Of a DNA stretch of 60,104 nucleotides, positions 43,455 through 52,694 are shown piece after piece. The position numbers and the translations under genes are program-made. Source of the stretch: a bacterium HR40 (GTDB lineage: Bacteria > Pseudomonadota > Alphaproteobacteria > Geminicoccales > Geminicoccaceae); assembly GCA_002898275.1 (NCBI GenBank), contig BEIQ01000007.1:1-60104 (forward strand). The letters are read 5' to 3'. The first letter of the stretch is position 1, and each line of letters opens with the position of its first letter. The notes beneath the pieces are model-generated. The model saw only the letters and a list, made by a program, of their open reading frames with translations. It searched no databases and was not told where the DNA came from.

Positions 43455-44066
43455 ATGGACATGACCGGCGAATATCGGATTCCCGCACCCCGCGAGCGGG
43501 TCTGGCAAGCGCTCAACGACCCGGAGATCCTGCGGCAGGCCATCCCGGGGTGCGAGGAACTGACGCGCAAGTCCGATACCGAATTCGAGGCGGTGGTACG
43601 GGCCAAGATCGGACCGGTGCAGGCGCGCTTTACCGGCGCCGTGTCCCTGTCCGACATCCGGGCGCCGGAGAGCTATGTGATCCAGGGCGAGGGCAAGGGG
43701 GGCGCGGCTGGCTTCGCGCGGGGCGGAGCTCGGGTCGAGCTGCTCGCCGATGGGGCGAATGCGACGATCCTGCGCTACGAGGCAAAGGCCGATGTCGGCG
43801 GCAAGCTCGCCCAGATCGGCTCGCGTCTGATCCAGAGCACGGCCAAGAAGATGGCCGATGACTTCTTCGCGCGCTTCGCCGAGCTCGTGGCCGCCCGCGA
43901 GGCCGCCCCAGCGCCGGGGGCGCCTGCTGTCGCCGAGGGCGAGGCCGTGCCACCGCCTCCGCTTCCGGCCCCGGCCGGACCGGAGTGGGCACAGAAGCCC
44001 TGGGTCTGGTTGCTGGGTATCGCCATCGCGGTGGCCATCCTCGCCTATCTGCTCGCGCCCGAATGA
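43455..44066 (+). CDS. CoxG-like SRPBCC protein with C-terminal membrane anchor
   Basis: A 203-residue protein. Residues 1 to about 150 match the CoxG/carbon monoxide dehydrogenase subunit G fold: MTGEYRIPAPRERVWQALNDPEILRQAIPGCEEL, then AKIGPVQARFTGAVSLSDI and YEAKADVGGKLAQIGSRLIQSTAKKMADDFFARF. A Pro/Ala/Glu-rich linker follows, and PWVWLLGIAIAVAILAYLLA (about 182-201) anchors it. CoxG recruits CO dehydrogenase to the membrane; no cox genes are present here, so it may serve another molybdenum hydroxylase or lipid role. AGAGG precedes the ATG. Confidence 0.87.
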   Translation: MDMTGEYRIPAPRERVWQALNDPEILRQAIPGCEELTRKSDTEFEAVVRAKIGPVQARFTGAVSLSDIRAPESYVIQGEGKGGAAGFARGGARVELLADGANATILRYEAKADVGGKLAQIGSRLIQSTAKKMADDFFARFAELVAAREAAPAPGAPAVAEGEAVPPPPLPAPAGPEWAQKPWVWLLGIAIAVAILAYLLAPE

Positions 44067-44096
44067 ACCGGGGACGCGAGGGATGGCGAGGGCTGC

Positions 44097-44906
44097 TCAG
44101 GTCGGTGTCGTCACCTCTCCCGAAGCTGCCGCGATTTGCGCGAGGGCCTCGGCGGCGAGATCCGGATCGCAGGCGGCGAGGACATGGCCATCCGAATCGA
44201 GGCCGAGCGCCCGACCTTGCCAGTCGGTGATGCAAGCGCCGGCCTCTTCGAGCACCGGCACGAGAGGCAGACAGTCGTAGACCTCGAGACCCGCTTCCAA
44301 GACGAGGTCGGAAAAGCCGCTTGCCATCAGCGCATAGCCGATGCAGTCCCCTCCCCACACCCAGAAGGCTGCCCGTTCCCGCAGCGCTGCCCAGCTGGCC
44401 CGATCGCGAGCGGTCCGGAACATTTCTGGGCTGGTGGTGGAACCCACCGCCCCGGCGAGACGGCCGCGCCGGCGGGCCCGCATGCGGCGGCCGTTGAAGA
44501 AGGCGCCTTGACCGCGGCAGCCGATCCAACGATCGCCGGTGATCGGCTGGTCGATCACCGAGAGGACCGGTCGGCCATCGAGCAGCAGCCCGACGAGCGT
44601 ACCGAACATCGGCCGACCGGTGACGAACATCTTGGTGCCGTCGATGGGGTCGAGTACCCAGACCGGTCCCTCGGCGCCGCCGTCCCGCCCATACTCCTCG
44701 CCGATGACACGGTGATCCGGTGCCTCCCGCGCGAGGATCTCTCGCATCGCTGCCTCCGCCTCGCGGTCGGCCACGGTAACCGGACTGAGATCGCTCTTGG
44801 TCTCGACGGCAAAGGACCGACGGAAATAGCGCCGCGCCACGTCGCCCGCTGCATCCGCCAGCCGACAGGCGAGCTCGAGCCAGCGGGAAAGATCGGAATG
44901 ACCCAC
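44097..44906 (-). CDS. hisN: histidinol-phosphatase, inositol-monophosphatase fold
   Basis: A 269-residue Mg-dependent phosphatase. Metal-binding motifs are intact: GEEYG (Glu), WVLDPIDGTKMFVTG (Asp-Pro-Ile-Asp-Gly-Thr) and VYDCLPLVPVLEEAGACITDW (the second WD-like site). The wording around LDPIDGTKMFVTGRPMFGTLVGLL and SVIDQPITGDRWIG fits the HisN branch, which completes histidinol synthesis in alphaproteobacteria lacking other phosphatases. Inositol monophosphatase activity is an alternative. The GTG start has GAGGAG upstream. Confidence 0.87.
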   Translation of the reverse strand: MGHSDLSRWLELACRLADAAGDVARRYFRRSFAVETKSDLSPVTVADREAEAAMREILAREAPDHRVIGEEYGRDGGAEGPVWVLDPIDGTKMFVTGRPMFGTLVGLLLDGRPVLSVIDQPITGDRWIGCRGQGAFFNGRRMRARRRGRLAGAVGSTTSPEMFRTARDRASWAALRERAAFWVWGGDCIGYALMASGFSDLVLEAGLEVYDCLPLVPVLEEAGACITDWQGRALGLDSDGHVLAACDPDLAAEALAQIAAASGEVTTPT

Positions 44907-45109
44907 TCCCGATACTCCTCTCTCGCGAAGGAAGGGCGGGCGGAACCGGACAGGCTCTCGTCCCCGGCCCTCCAACCAGATGCCTTCGCCCCTTCCGGTG
45001 CCACGGCCCGGCGTCGGCCAGAGCCGAGTCGCTCGCTCCGCCGGACGGTCATGCTGCCGCTCCCGCTCGCCGCGGCGCGCGCTGCGCCCCGCCCAGGCGC
45101 CGCGACCGA

Positions 45110-45685
45110 CTAATGGGATTGGGTGGGCAAGTCCTGGGCTCCAGCTTCCGGCAAGGGCGCCGGCTCGTCCGCCTGGTCCCGCAACCATGCGAGCAGGTTG
45201 GCCCGCTCCTCGGCCTTCCTGATGCCGGCGAAGGCCATCTTGGTGCCCGGCGCGAAGGCCTTGGGATCGGCGAGGAAGGCATCGAGCCGCTCGAAGGTCC
45301 ATTCCCCGCCGAGAGCCTTGAGCGCGTCGGAATAGGCGAAGCCCTCGTGGCTCGCCACCGGCCGCCCGACGACGCCCCAGAGATTGGGTCCAACCTTGTT
45401 GGCACCGCCTTTCTCGAAACTATGGCAAGCGGCACACTTCTTCGCCACCGCCTCGCCGGCCGCCGGGTCAGCGGCGGCGAGCAGCGTGGCGAGCGGCTTC
45501 GCCTCCGCTTCCTTTGCGGCTACCGTCGCGGTCCCGCTCTCTCGCTCGGCCGCGACACGATAGACGGGTTCCTCGAGCTCGTGCGGAACATAGATGAAGC
45601 GAGAAAGGTTGCCGGCGGCCGACGCGATCAGCGCGCCGGTCAGGATCGCGCCCACGATCTTGTTGATTTCGAGGGATGCTGCCAT
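45110..45685 (-). CDS. membrane-anchored class I cytochrome c
   Basis: A 191-residue cytochrome. An uncleaved N-terminal helix (about residues 8-28) anchors it. The haem site is Cys84-Cys87-His88 (CAACH), with Met150 in the PGTKM loop as sixth ligand, followed by FAGIRKAEERANLLAWLR. It resembles CycM-type cytochromes that pass electrons from the bc1 complex to terminal oxidases. The order cytochrome / divergent kdsB-pheA is a conserved alphaproteobacterial arrangement. A possible promoter (TTGACG, 16 bases, GATTCT) lies at 45773-45800 on the minus strand. Confidence 0.92.
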   Translation of the reverse strand: MAASLEINKIVGAILTGALIASAAGNLSRFIYVPHELEEPVYRVAAERESGTATVAAKEAEAKPLATLLAAADPAAGEAVAKKCAACHSFEKGGANKVGPNLWGVVGRPVASHEGFAYSDALKALGGEWTFERLDAFLADPKAFAPGTKMAFAGIRKAEERANLLAWLRDQADEPAPLPEAGAQDLPTQSH

Positions 45686-45772
45686 GAAGTGGCCTCGCTC
45701 GGGAAACGGAAACCATCGATGGCGGTAACCGCGAAGAGCCCGCCGCAAGGTGGGACCTGCGCGCTGCCGCAC

Positions 45773-45800
45773 AGAATCGGCACGGCTTCGGAGACGTCAA
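45773..45800 (-). promoter_or_regulatory. possible promoter of the cytochrome c gene
   Basis: On the minus strand TTGACG (45795-45800) and GATTCT (45773-45778) are 16 bases apart, in the gap between the divergent cytochrome c and kdsB genes. The -10 element is a poor match, so the call is weak. Confidence 0.3.
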
Positions 45801-45803
45801 TAG

Positions 45804-46595
45804 TTGCCCCAGCACAGCGGATCCACCGACAAAAGGTCGCGCACCGCGGTTCTCATTCCGGCGCGGCTAGCGAGCGCGCGGCTTCCGCACAAGCCGCTCC
45901 TCGACATCGCCGGCGAGCCGATGATCGTGCATGTGTGGCGGCGCGCCGTCGCCGCCGACATCGGCCCGGTATGGGTCGCCTGCGCCGAGGAGCGCATCGC
46001 CGAGGCAGTGGAACGGGCAGGCGGACGGGCGGTTCTCACCGATCCGGCGCTGCCCTCCGGTACCGACCGCATCCATGCCGCTCTCGCGCTGGTCGATCCG
46101 GATCGCCACTTCACCTCGGTCGTCAATCTCCAGGGCGACATGCCAACGGTCGATCCGGCCTGTGTCGCCGCAGTGCTCGAACCCTTGACGGAGGGCAGCT
46201 TCGACATCGCCACCCTGATCGCGGCGAGCGAGGATCCGGAGGAGCGACGGGATCCCAATGTGGTCAAGGCGATCCCGAGTTTTCCGAAGCCCGGCGCCAG
46301 GATCGGCCGGGCGCTCTATTTCACCCGGGCCGAGGCGCCGAGCGGCCCTGGGCCGATCTGGCATCACATCGGCATCTATGCCTTCCGGCGCGAGGTCCTC
46401 GAGCGTTTTGCCGCCCTCCCGCCGAGCCCCCTCGAAAAGCGCGAACGCCTCGAACAGCTGCGCGCGCTGGAATACGGCATGACCATCGGGGTACGGGTCG
46501 TGGAGAGCGTGCCCTTCGGCGTCGACACCCCCGCCGATCTCGCCCGCGCACGGGCCATTCTCGAACGGGTCGGCGAGCGCGGATCTCGCCCATGA
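45804..46595 (+). CDS. kdsB: 3-deoxy-manno-octulosonate cytidylyltransferase
   Basis: A 263-residue enzyme that activates KDO with CTP for lipopolysaccharide core synthesis, implying a Gram-negative outer membrane. The signature IPARLASARLPHKPLLDIAGEPMIVHV, ATDDERI-like region CAEERIAEAVERAGG, LPSGTDRIHAAL, VVNLQGDMPTVDP and HHIGIYAFRREVLERF are all clear. A TTG at 45804 is the only start in a sensible place. The stop overlaps the pheA start (ATGA), so the two are translationally coupled. Confidence 0.95.
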   Translation: MPQHSGSTDKRSRTAVLIPARLASARLPHKPLLDIAGEPMIVHVWRRAVAADIGPVWVACAEERIAEAVERAGGRAVLTDPALPSGTDRIHAALALVDPDRHFTSVVNLQGDMPTVDPACVAAVLEPLTEGSFDIATLIAASEDPEERRDPNVVKAIPSFPKPGARIGRALYFTRAEAPSGPGPIWHHIGIYAFRREVLERFAALPPSPLEKRERLEQLRALEYGMTIGVRVVESVPFGVDTPADLARARAILERVGERGSRP

Positions 46596-47458
46596 CAACC
46601 CTGCCGCCGAACCCCGATTCGCTTCCCGTCGTCGCTTTTCAAGGCCAGCCTGGCGCCTATTCCCACCTTGCCGCTCGCCAGATCTTCCCCGACTGCGAAG
46701 TCCTCGCCTGCGAGTCCTTCGAGGACGTCTTCCAGTCGGTGCGCGAGAAGCGCGCGCGCTTCGCGGTGATCCCCGTCGACAATACCGTCGCCGGCCGGGT
46801 GGCGGATGTCCATCATCTGTTGCCGCGCGGCGGGCTCCATATCGTCGGCGAGCACTTCCTGCGGGTCAATCACCATCTCTTGGCGGTGCCCGGTGCGCGC
46901 CTCGAGACGATCCGCACCGTACTCTCCCACACCCATGCCCTCGGCCAGTGCCGCAGCTTCATCCGCCGTCACGGTCTCCGGACGCGAGTGGTGGCAGATA
47001 CGGCAGGGGCGGCAGCAGAAGTCGCGGCCTGCGGCGATTCCACCCAGGCGGCGATCGCCTCCCGGCTCGCAGCCGAAATCTACGGTCTCGAGATCATCGC
47101 CTCGGATCTCGAGGACGCCGAGCACAACACCACCCGATTCCTCGTTCTCGCACGCGAACCCCGCCTGCCCGCTGTGGGTTCAGGACCGGTGATCACCACA
47201 TTCGTGTTCACCGTGCGCAATGTACCCGCGGCCCTCTACAAGGCGCTCGGAGGGTTCGCGACCAACGGCGTCAATATGCTCAAACTCGAGAGCTACATCG
47301 ACGGCAGCTTCGCCCAGGCGCAGTTCTACGCGGACATCCTCGGTCATCCGGAAGAGGAGCGGGTGCGACTCGCCTTCGAGGAGCTGCGCTTCTTCGCTCA
47401 CCGGGTGGAGTTGCTCGGAGTCTATCCGGCATCGCCCTATCGCTCGCGTTTCGGTTGA
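46592..47458 (+). CDS. pheA: prephenate dehydratase
   Basis: A 288-residue monofunctional enzyme converting prephenate to phenylpyruvate. The catalytic domain has VAFQGQPGAYSHLAARQIFP, AVIPVDNTVAGRVADVHHLL, LSHTHALGQCRSFI and the catalytic Thr-Arg-Phe in EHNTTRFLVLAREP. A C-terminal ACT domain (about residues 200-280; FTVRNVPAALYKALGGFATNGVNMLKLESY) gives phenylalanine feedback. No chorismate mutase domain is fused. It overlaps kdsB by four bases, an alphaproteobacterial arrangement. Confidence 0.95.
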   Translation: MTTLPPNPDSLPVVAFQGQPGAYSHLAARQIFPDCEVLACESFEDVFQSVREKRARFAVIPVDNTVAGRVADVHHLLPRGGLHIVGEHFLRVNHHLLAVPGARLETIRTVLSHTHALGQCRSFIRRHGLRTRVVADTAGAAAEVAACGDSTQAAIASRLAAEIYGLEIIASDLEDAEHNTTRFLVLAREPRLPAVGSGPVITTFVFTVRNVPAALYKALGGFATNGVNMLKLESYIDGSFAQAQFYADILGHPEEERVRLAFEELRFFAHRVELLGVYPASPYRSRFG

Positions 47459-47663
47459 TCCGCCGCGACATCGCGTCGCGCAGGCCGCCTCTGGGCGACA
47501 GCCCATTGACGCATAGGTAGGGGACGTTTCGCGCCCGGTATCGCTCGGGCCCGTTCCGGGTCCGGACACGGGTCCTCGGTCCAAGAGAGGGCGCGCGGCG
47601 AAAGACGCAAGCCAGGCCCGCGGCACGCCGAGGACGAGCTCCAGGATAGGGGACCTGTCATCC

Positions 47664-47945
47664 ATGAACGAACGGGGAATCCCTTCGTCCCTCGACGAAG
47701 CCACGCGTCGCGAGCTCGGCGAGGTAGCGAGACGCCTGCGGATGGTAGCCGAGAGCTGCCGGGAGCTCGAGCTCCTGTGTCACGACCTGGCTCGCATCGT
47801 CGAGCGCATTGCCGACACGCCACCCGCTCGACTCGACCGCGTGATCATCCACTGTCTCGACGCCGAGGGCTCCCTCCTCGCCGGCCCGCGGGAGTGGCTC
47901 TTGCCCTCGCCCGACGCTTCCGAAGCACCGGGCGAGGGGGGTTAG
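47664..47945 (+). CDS. small protein of unknown function
   Basis: A 93-residue frame, not recognised. It is largely helical: LDEATRRELGEVARRLRMVAESCRELELLCHDLARIVERIA could form a long amphipathic helix or coiled coil with two cysteines, and a less ordered tail follows. It is oriented with pheA and upp and fills the gap between them. The ribosome-binding site is weak (a GGGGACC stretch about ten bases ahead). It may be a real lineage-specific gene or a chance frame in GC-rich DNA. Confidence 0.4.
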   Translation: MNERGIPSSLDEATRRELGEVARRLRMVAESCRELELLCHDLARIVERIADTPPARLDRVIIHCLDAEGSLLAGPREWLLPSPDASEAPGEGG

Positions 47946-47990
47946 GAGGGAGACGCCGGCGATTGCCGGCGCCCGCCAAGGCCGAGGCTC

Positions 47991-48018
47991 TTGACGCGGC
48001 GATCGGCCCCCCTATCCC
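47991..48018 (+). promoter_or_regulatory. upp promoter
   Basis: TTGACG (47991-47996) and TATCCC (48013-48018) are 16 bases apart, 64 bases before the upp GTG. A GCCGGC-GATT-GCCGGC hairpin at 47955-47970 lies just upstream and may close the preceding unit. Confidence 0.5.
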
Positions 48019-48081
48019 TGCCGCCGACGCCCATCAGCCGGGGCCGCGGCCTGTCTGTCTCCATTGCCGGGAAGAGAACCC

Positions 48082-48711
48082 GTGCCGACGGTGACTGTGG
48101 TCGACCATCCGCTCGTGCAACACAAGCTCACTCTCATGCGCCGGCGCGAGACGCCGACCGCCGAGTTCCGGCGTCTGGTGCGGGAGGTGGCGATGCTCCT
48201 CGGCTACGAGATCACCCGCGACCTTCCGCTGACCCGGGTGACGGTGGAGACGCCACTCGAGGAGACCGAGGCCTGCGTGCTCGCCGGCAAGAAGCTCTGC
48301 ATCGTCTCCATCCTGCGGGCCGGCAACGGGTTGCTCGAGGGCATGCTCGACCTGCTACCCAGTGCCCGGGTGGGGCATATCGGCATTTACCGCGACCCTC
48401 GCACTCTCGAGGCGGTGGAGTACTATTTCAAGGTGCCGCAGGACATTGCCGAGCGGCCGGTGGTGGTGGTCGACCCGATGCTGGCGACCGCCAATTCGGC
48501 GGTCGCCGCCATACGTCGCCTCAAACGGGCGGGGGCGACGGATTTGCGGTTCGCTTGTCTGCTCGCCGCCCCCGAGGGCATCGCGCATTTCCACCGCGAG
48601 CATCCGGATTGCCCGATCTTCACCGCCGCCATCGATCGCTGTCTCAACGATCACGGCTATATCCTGCCCGGTCTCGGCGATGCCGGCGACCGCATCTACG
48701 GCACGCGCTGA
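48082..48711 (+). CDS. upp: uracil phosphoribosyltransferase
   Basis: A 209-residue salvage enzyme forming UMP from uracil and PRPP. Typical segments are [74 protein letters not shown], the PRPP loop [22 protein letters not shown] and the uracil-binding tail [16 protein letters not shown]. The GTG at 48082 with GGAAGAG upstream gives the standard length; a TTG at 48064 is also in frame. Confidence 0.96.
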   Translation: MPTVTVVDHPLVQHKLTLMRRRETPTAEFRRLVREVAMLLGYEITRDLPLTRVTVETPLEETEACVLAGKKLCIVSILRAGNGLLEGMLDLLPSARVGHIGIYRDPRTLEAVEYYFKVPQDIAERPVVVVDPMLATANSAVAAIRRLKRAGATDLRFACLLAAPEGIAHFHREHPDCPIFTAAIDRCLNDHGYILPGLGDAGDRIYGTR

Positions 48712-48762
48712 AGGCCTGAAGCGGCCGCGCCCGCCTCTTGTCCGGGGACGCCGAGTGCGGCC

Positions 48763-49491
48763 TCAGATCATGTACTGCCCACCGTTGACCGTCAGGGTCG
48801 AGCCGGTAATCCATCCGGCCTCCTCGGCGACCAGGAAGAGCACGCAGCGCGCGACTTCCTCGGGCTCGCCCAGACGCCCGGTCGGGATCTGGGGCAGGAT
48901 CTTCTTCTCCAGCACCTCCTGGGGCACCGCCCGCACCATCTCCGTGCCGATGTAGCCCGGCGCTACCGCGTTGACGGTGATCCCGCGGCCGGCGTTTTCG
49001 AGTGCGAGGGCCTTCGTGAAACCGAGCACGCCCGCCTTGGCCGCGGCATAGTTGGTCTGACCGACCTGCCCCTTCTGGCCGTTGATCGAGGAGATGTTGA
49101 CGATGCGGCCGAAGCCGCGCGCGCGCATGCCTTCGATCACCTGGCGCGTGACATTGAAGAGGGAGTCGAGGTTGGTGGCGATCACCGCCCGCCACTGTTC
49201 GGGCGTCATCTTGTGCAAGGTGACGTCGCGCGTGATTCCGGCGTTGTTGACCAGGATGTCGATGGGCCCGACCTCCGCCTCGACTCGCGCCACCCCGTCG
49301 CGGCAGGCGGCAAAGTCGGAGACGTCGAACCGATAGACCGGAATGCCGGTCTCTTCGTGGAATTTCCTGGCGGCCTCGTCATTGCCGCCGTAGTTGGCGG
49401 CCACGCGATAACCGGCGTCGCGGAGCGCCACCGAGATCGCGGCACCGATTCCCCGTGTGCCTCCTGTCACCAGAGCGACGCGTGTGGGCAT
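48763..49491 (-). CDS. phaB: acetoacetyl-CoA reductase
   Basis: A 242-residue short-chain dehydrogenase that reduces acetoacetyl-CoA to (R)-3-hydroxybutyryl-CoA for polyhydroxybutyrate. It has VALVTGGTRGIGAAI (cofactor motif), VNNAGITRD, the catalytic Ser in NISSINGQKGQVGQ and Tyr-x-x-x-Lys in TNYAAAKAGVLGFTKALA, then VNAVAPGYIGTEMV. The INGQKGQ and GWITGSTLTVNGGQYM wording is specific to PhaB. GGAGGAG precedes the ATG. It follows phaA by 71 bases on the same strand, with a GC hairpin between. Confidence 0.96.
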   Translation of the reverse strand: MPTRVALVTGGTRGIGAAISVALRDAGYRVAANYGGNDEAARKFHEETGIPVYRFDVSDFAACRDGVARVEAEVGPIDILVNNAGITRDVTLHKMTPEQWRAVIATNLDSLFNVTRQVIEGMRARGFGRIVNISSINGQKGQVGQTNYAAAKAGVLGFTKALALENAGRGITVNAVAPGYIGTEMVRAVPQEVLEKKILPQIPTGRLGEPEEVARCVLFLVAEEAGWITGSTLTVNGGQYMI

Positions 49492-49526
49492 CTCTCCTCC
49501 CTTTCCCAGGCTCGGCCGATGTCCAC

Positions 49527-49550
49527 GGCCGGGCCGTCCTCGGCCCGGCC
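49527..49550 (-). repeat. hairpin between phaA and phaB
   Basis: GGCCGGGCC and GGCCCGGCC form a perfect 9-bp stem with a 6-base loop in the 71-bp gap. There is no U tract, so it may adjust the phaA:phaB ratio by RNA processing or partial termination. Confidence 0.45.
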
Positions 49551-49562
49551 CCCTCTGCCCTC

Positions 49563-50981
<1,419 letters not shown>

Positions 50982-51024
50982 TCAAGCTCGCGTGCGTTGG
51001 GGTCAACCAGCGGGAGCAAAGCCC

Positions 51025-51198
51025 ATGGAGATGCTGCGCACATTGTGGCGGGACGAAGACGGAGCGACGGCCATCGAATATGGCCTGATCGCTGCGCTGG
51101 TGGCGGTCGCCATCATCGGTATCCTTTCGACGCTCGGCACCAATCTGGTGAGCGTCTTCACCGAGGTGTCGGACCAACTCCAAAGCGCCACCAACTGA
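51025..51198 (+). CDS. flp: Flp-family type IVb pilin
   Basis: A 57-residue prepilin. A short basic/acidic leader ends in Gly13 (RDEDG), and the mature protein begins ATAIEYGLIAALVAVAIIG, the Flp signature with the conserved Glu5 and Tyr6. The single hydrophobic helix forms the pilus core. GGGAG precedes the ATG. An AT-rich stretch (about 50956-50985) upstream probably contains the promoter. It is followed by the prepilin peptidase gene and the remaining tad operon. Confidence 0.93.
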   Translation: MEMLRTLWRDEDGATAIEYGLIAALVAVAIIGILSTLGTNLVSVFTEVSDQLQSATN

Positions 51199-51292
51199 GG
51201 CGGTTCCACAGGCGCGGCGGCGGGGACGATCGCCCGCCCCGCCGCTGGCTGCCTGCTTCGGCTTCCGTTTCTTGAGGCCAGAGAGCAGCGGG

Positions 51293-51817
51293 ATGGGCTC
51301 GGGTCATCTTCGCCTCGCCCTTGAATGGGGAATGGCCGGCACACTGCTGCTCTGCGCCCTGAGCGATCTCCGCCACCGCCGCATCCCCAATCGCCTCGTC
51401 CTCTCGATCGCGGCCCTAGCCTTGCTCCAGCACCTGCTGTCCCTGCCGCTCGCCGTGCTTTGGCAACCCCTGGCGGCGGCCTCGCTCGCTGCCATCCTCC
51501 TTTTTCCCTGCTGGCACTTCCGCTTGCTCGGCGGCGGCGATCTCAAGCTCTTCGTCGCCGCGGCCCTGTGGGCGGGTCGACGTCTACCCGATCTCGTCCT
51601 CGCGGTCGCCCTCGCCGGCGGTCTCCTCGCCGTCCTCTGGCTCGCAGCCGATCTCTTGCAGCGTCGGTGGCTCCGCTGGCTGGCGGCCCTGCCCTACCTC
51701 GCTCCCTGTGTCCCGAGCTCGTTAACCGAATATTCGCAGAAGGGCGCTAGCCTCCCCTACGGAGTGGCGATCGCGGCAGGGACCATCGGTCTCATGCTCG
51801 GCGCCCACGCCGGCTAG
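51293..51817 (+). CDS. cpaA: prepilin peptidase CpaA/TadV
   Basis: A 174-residue aspartic peptidase of the inner membrane that cleaves Flp prepilin. The two catalytic aspartates lie in LCALSDLRHRRIPN and LLGGGDLKLFVAAALW, the latter the GxGD motif. About four to five helices are predicted, the short form typical of tad systems. The ATG at 51293 follows GAGAGCAGCGGG; a TTG at 51272 is an alternative. It stands 94 bases after flp. Confidence 0.88.
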   Translation: MGSGHLRLALEWGMAGTLLLCALSDLRHRRIPNRLVLSIAALALLQHLLSLPLAVLWQPLAAASLAAILLFPCWHFRLLGGGDLKLFVAAALWAGRRLPDLVLAVALAGGLLAVLWLAADLLQRRWLRWLAALPYLAPCVPSSLTEYSQKGASLPYGVAIAAGTIGLMLGAHAG

Positions 51818-51827
51818 GGTCGCATCC

Positions 51828-52694
51828 ATGACGTTCAGGCGCGTCCTCTTGCTTTTCGCAGCGGTCGCCGCCGCTATCGCGACCGCTCACGCCATGCGTC
51901 GATGGCTCGACGGTCGGCAGCGGCAGATCGCGGCCCCGGCGAGCGCCGCCCCCGCCGAGCCGCGCCAAGCGGTGCTGGTGGCGCGGGATGCCATACCAGC
52001 TGGCAGTTTTCTCACCCCCGCCAGTCTCGCTTGGCAGGAATGGCCGGATGTCCCACTGCCGGCGAGCTACGTCCTGCGGGGCGAAGCCACACCCGAGGAT
52101 TTCGCCGGCGCCGTCGCCCGCCGCGATCTCGCAACCGGAGAACCGATCACCACCGAGGTCCTGGTGCGGCCCGGCGAGCGGGGGTTTCTCGCCGCCGTGC
52201 TCGAGCCGGGTATGCGGGCGATATCGGTCGCGATCGACGAGGCCACCGGCAATGCCGGCTTGGTCTTTCCGGGCGACCGGGTGGACGTGGTGCTCATTCA
52301 GCGCCTCGACCGCGGCGGGGAGCGGGTCGCGGCGAGCGAGGTGGTGGTGCGGGACGTGCGGGTGCTGGCCGTCGGCCAGCGACTGTCGCCGGCCGCCGCC
52401 GGCGATCGGGCGGAGGAGGCGAGTCGGGTGCGCACGGCGACGCTCGAAGTGACCCCGGAAGATGCCAAGCGGATCGCCTTGGCCCAGCAGTTGGGCGTCC
52501 TCGTTCTCAGCCTGCGCAGCCTCGCCCGGCCGCAAGCGGCGGAAATGGCGCACGCGAGCGAGGGCCCGGATGCGCCGCTCTGGGACCACGACCTCAGCCG
52601 TGCCGTGGGTTCGCGGCGCGGGGTGCGTGTGATCCGCGGCAGCGAAGCGGGCACGGTCACCACCGCGACCGGTTCAGGGGAGGCGGAGCGATGA
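51828..52694 (+). CDS. cpaB: Flp pilus assembly protein CpaB (RcpC)
   Basis: A 288-residue protein with one N-terminal hydrophobic segment (RVLLLFAAVAAAIATAHAM) and a SAF-type domain, AVLVARDAIPAGSFLTPASLAWQEWP, followed by YVLRGEATPEDFAGAVARRDLATGEPIT and AISVAIDEATGNAGLVFPGDRVDVVL. These are characteristic of CpaB, a periplasmic component near the secretin. Its stop overlaps the cpaC start (ATGA). The C-terminal tail is variable. Confidence 0.92.
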   Translation: MTFRRVLLLFAAVAAAIATAHAMRRWLDGRQRQIAAPASAAPAEPRQAVLVARDAIPAGSFLTPASLAWQEWPDVPLPASYVLRGEATPEDFAGAVARRDLATGEPITTEVLVRPGERGFLAAVLEPGMRAISVAIDEATGNAGLVFPGDRVDVVLIQRLDRGGERVAASEVVVRDVRVLAVGQRLSPAAAGDRAEEASRVRTATLEVTPEDAKRIALAQQLGVLVLSLRSLARPQAAEMAHASEGPDAPLWDHDLSRAVGSRRGVRVIRGSEAGTVTTATGSGEAER

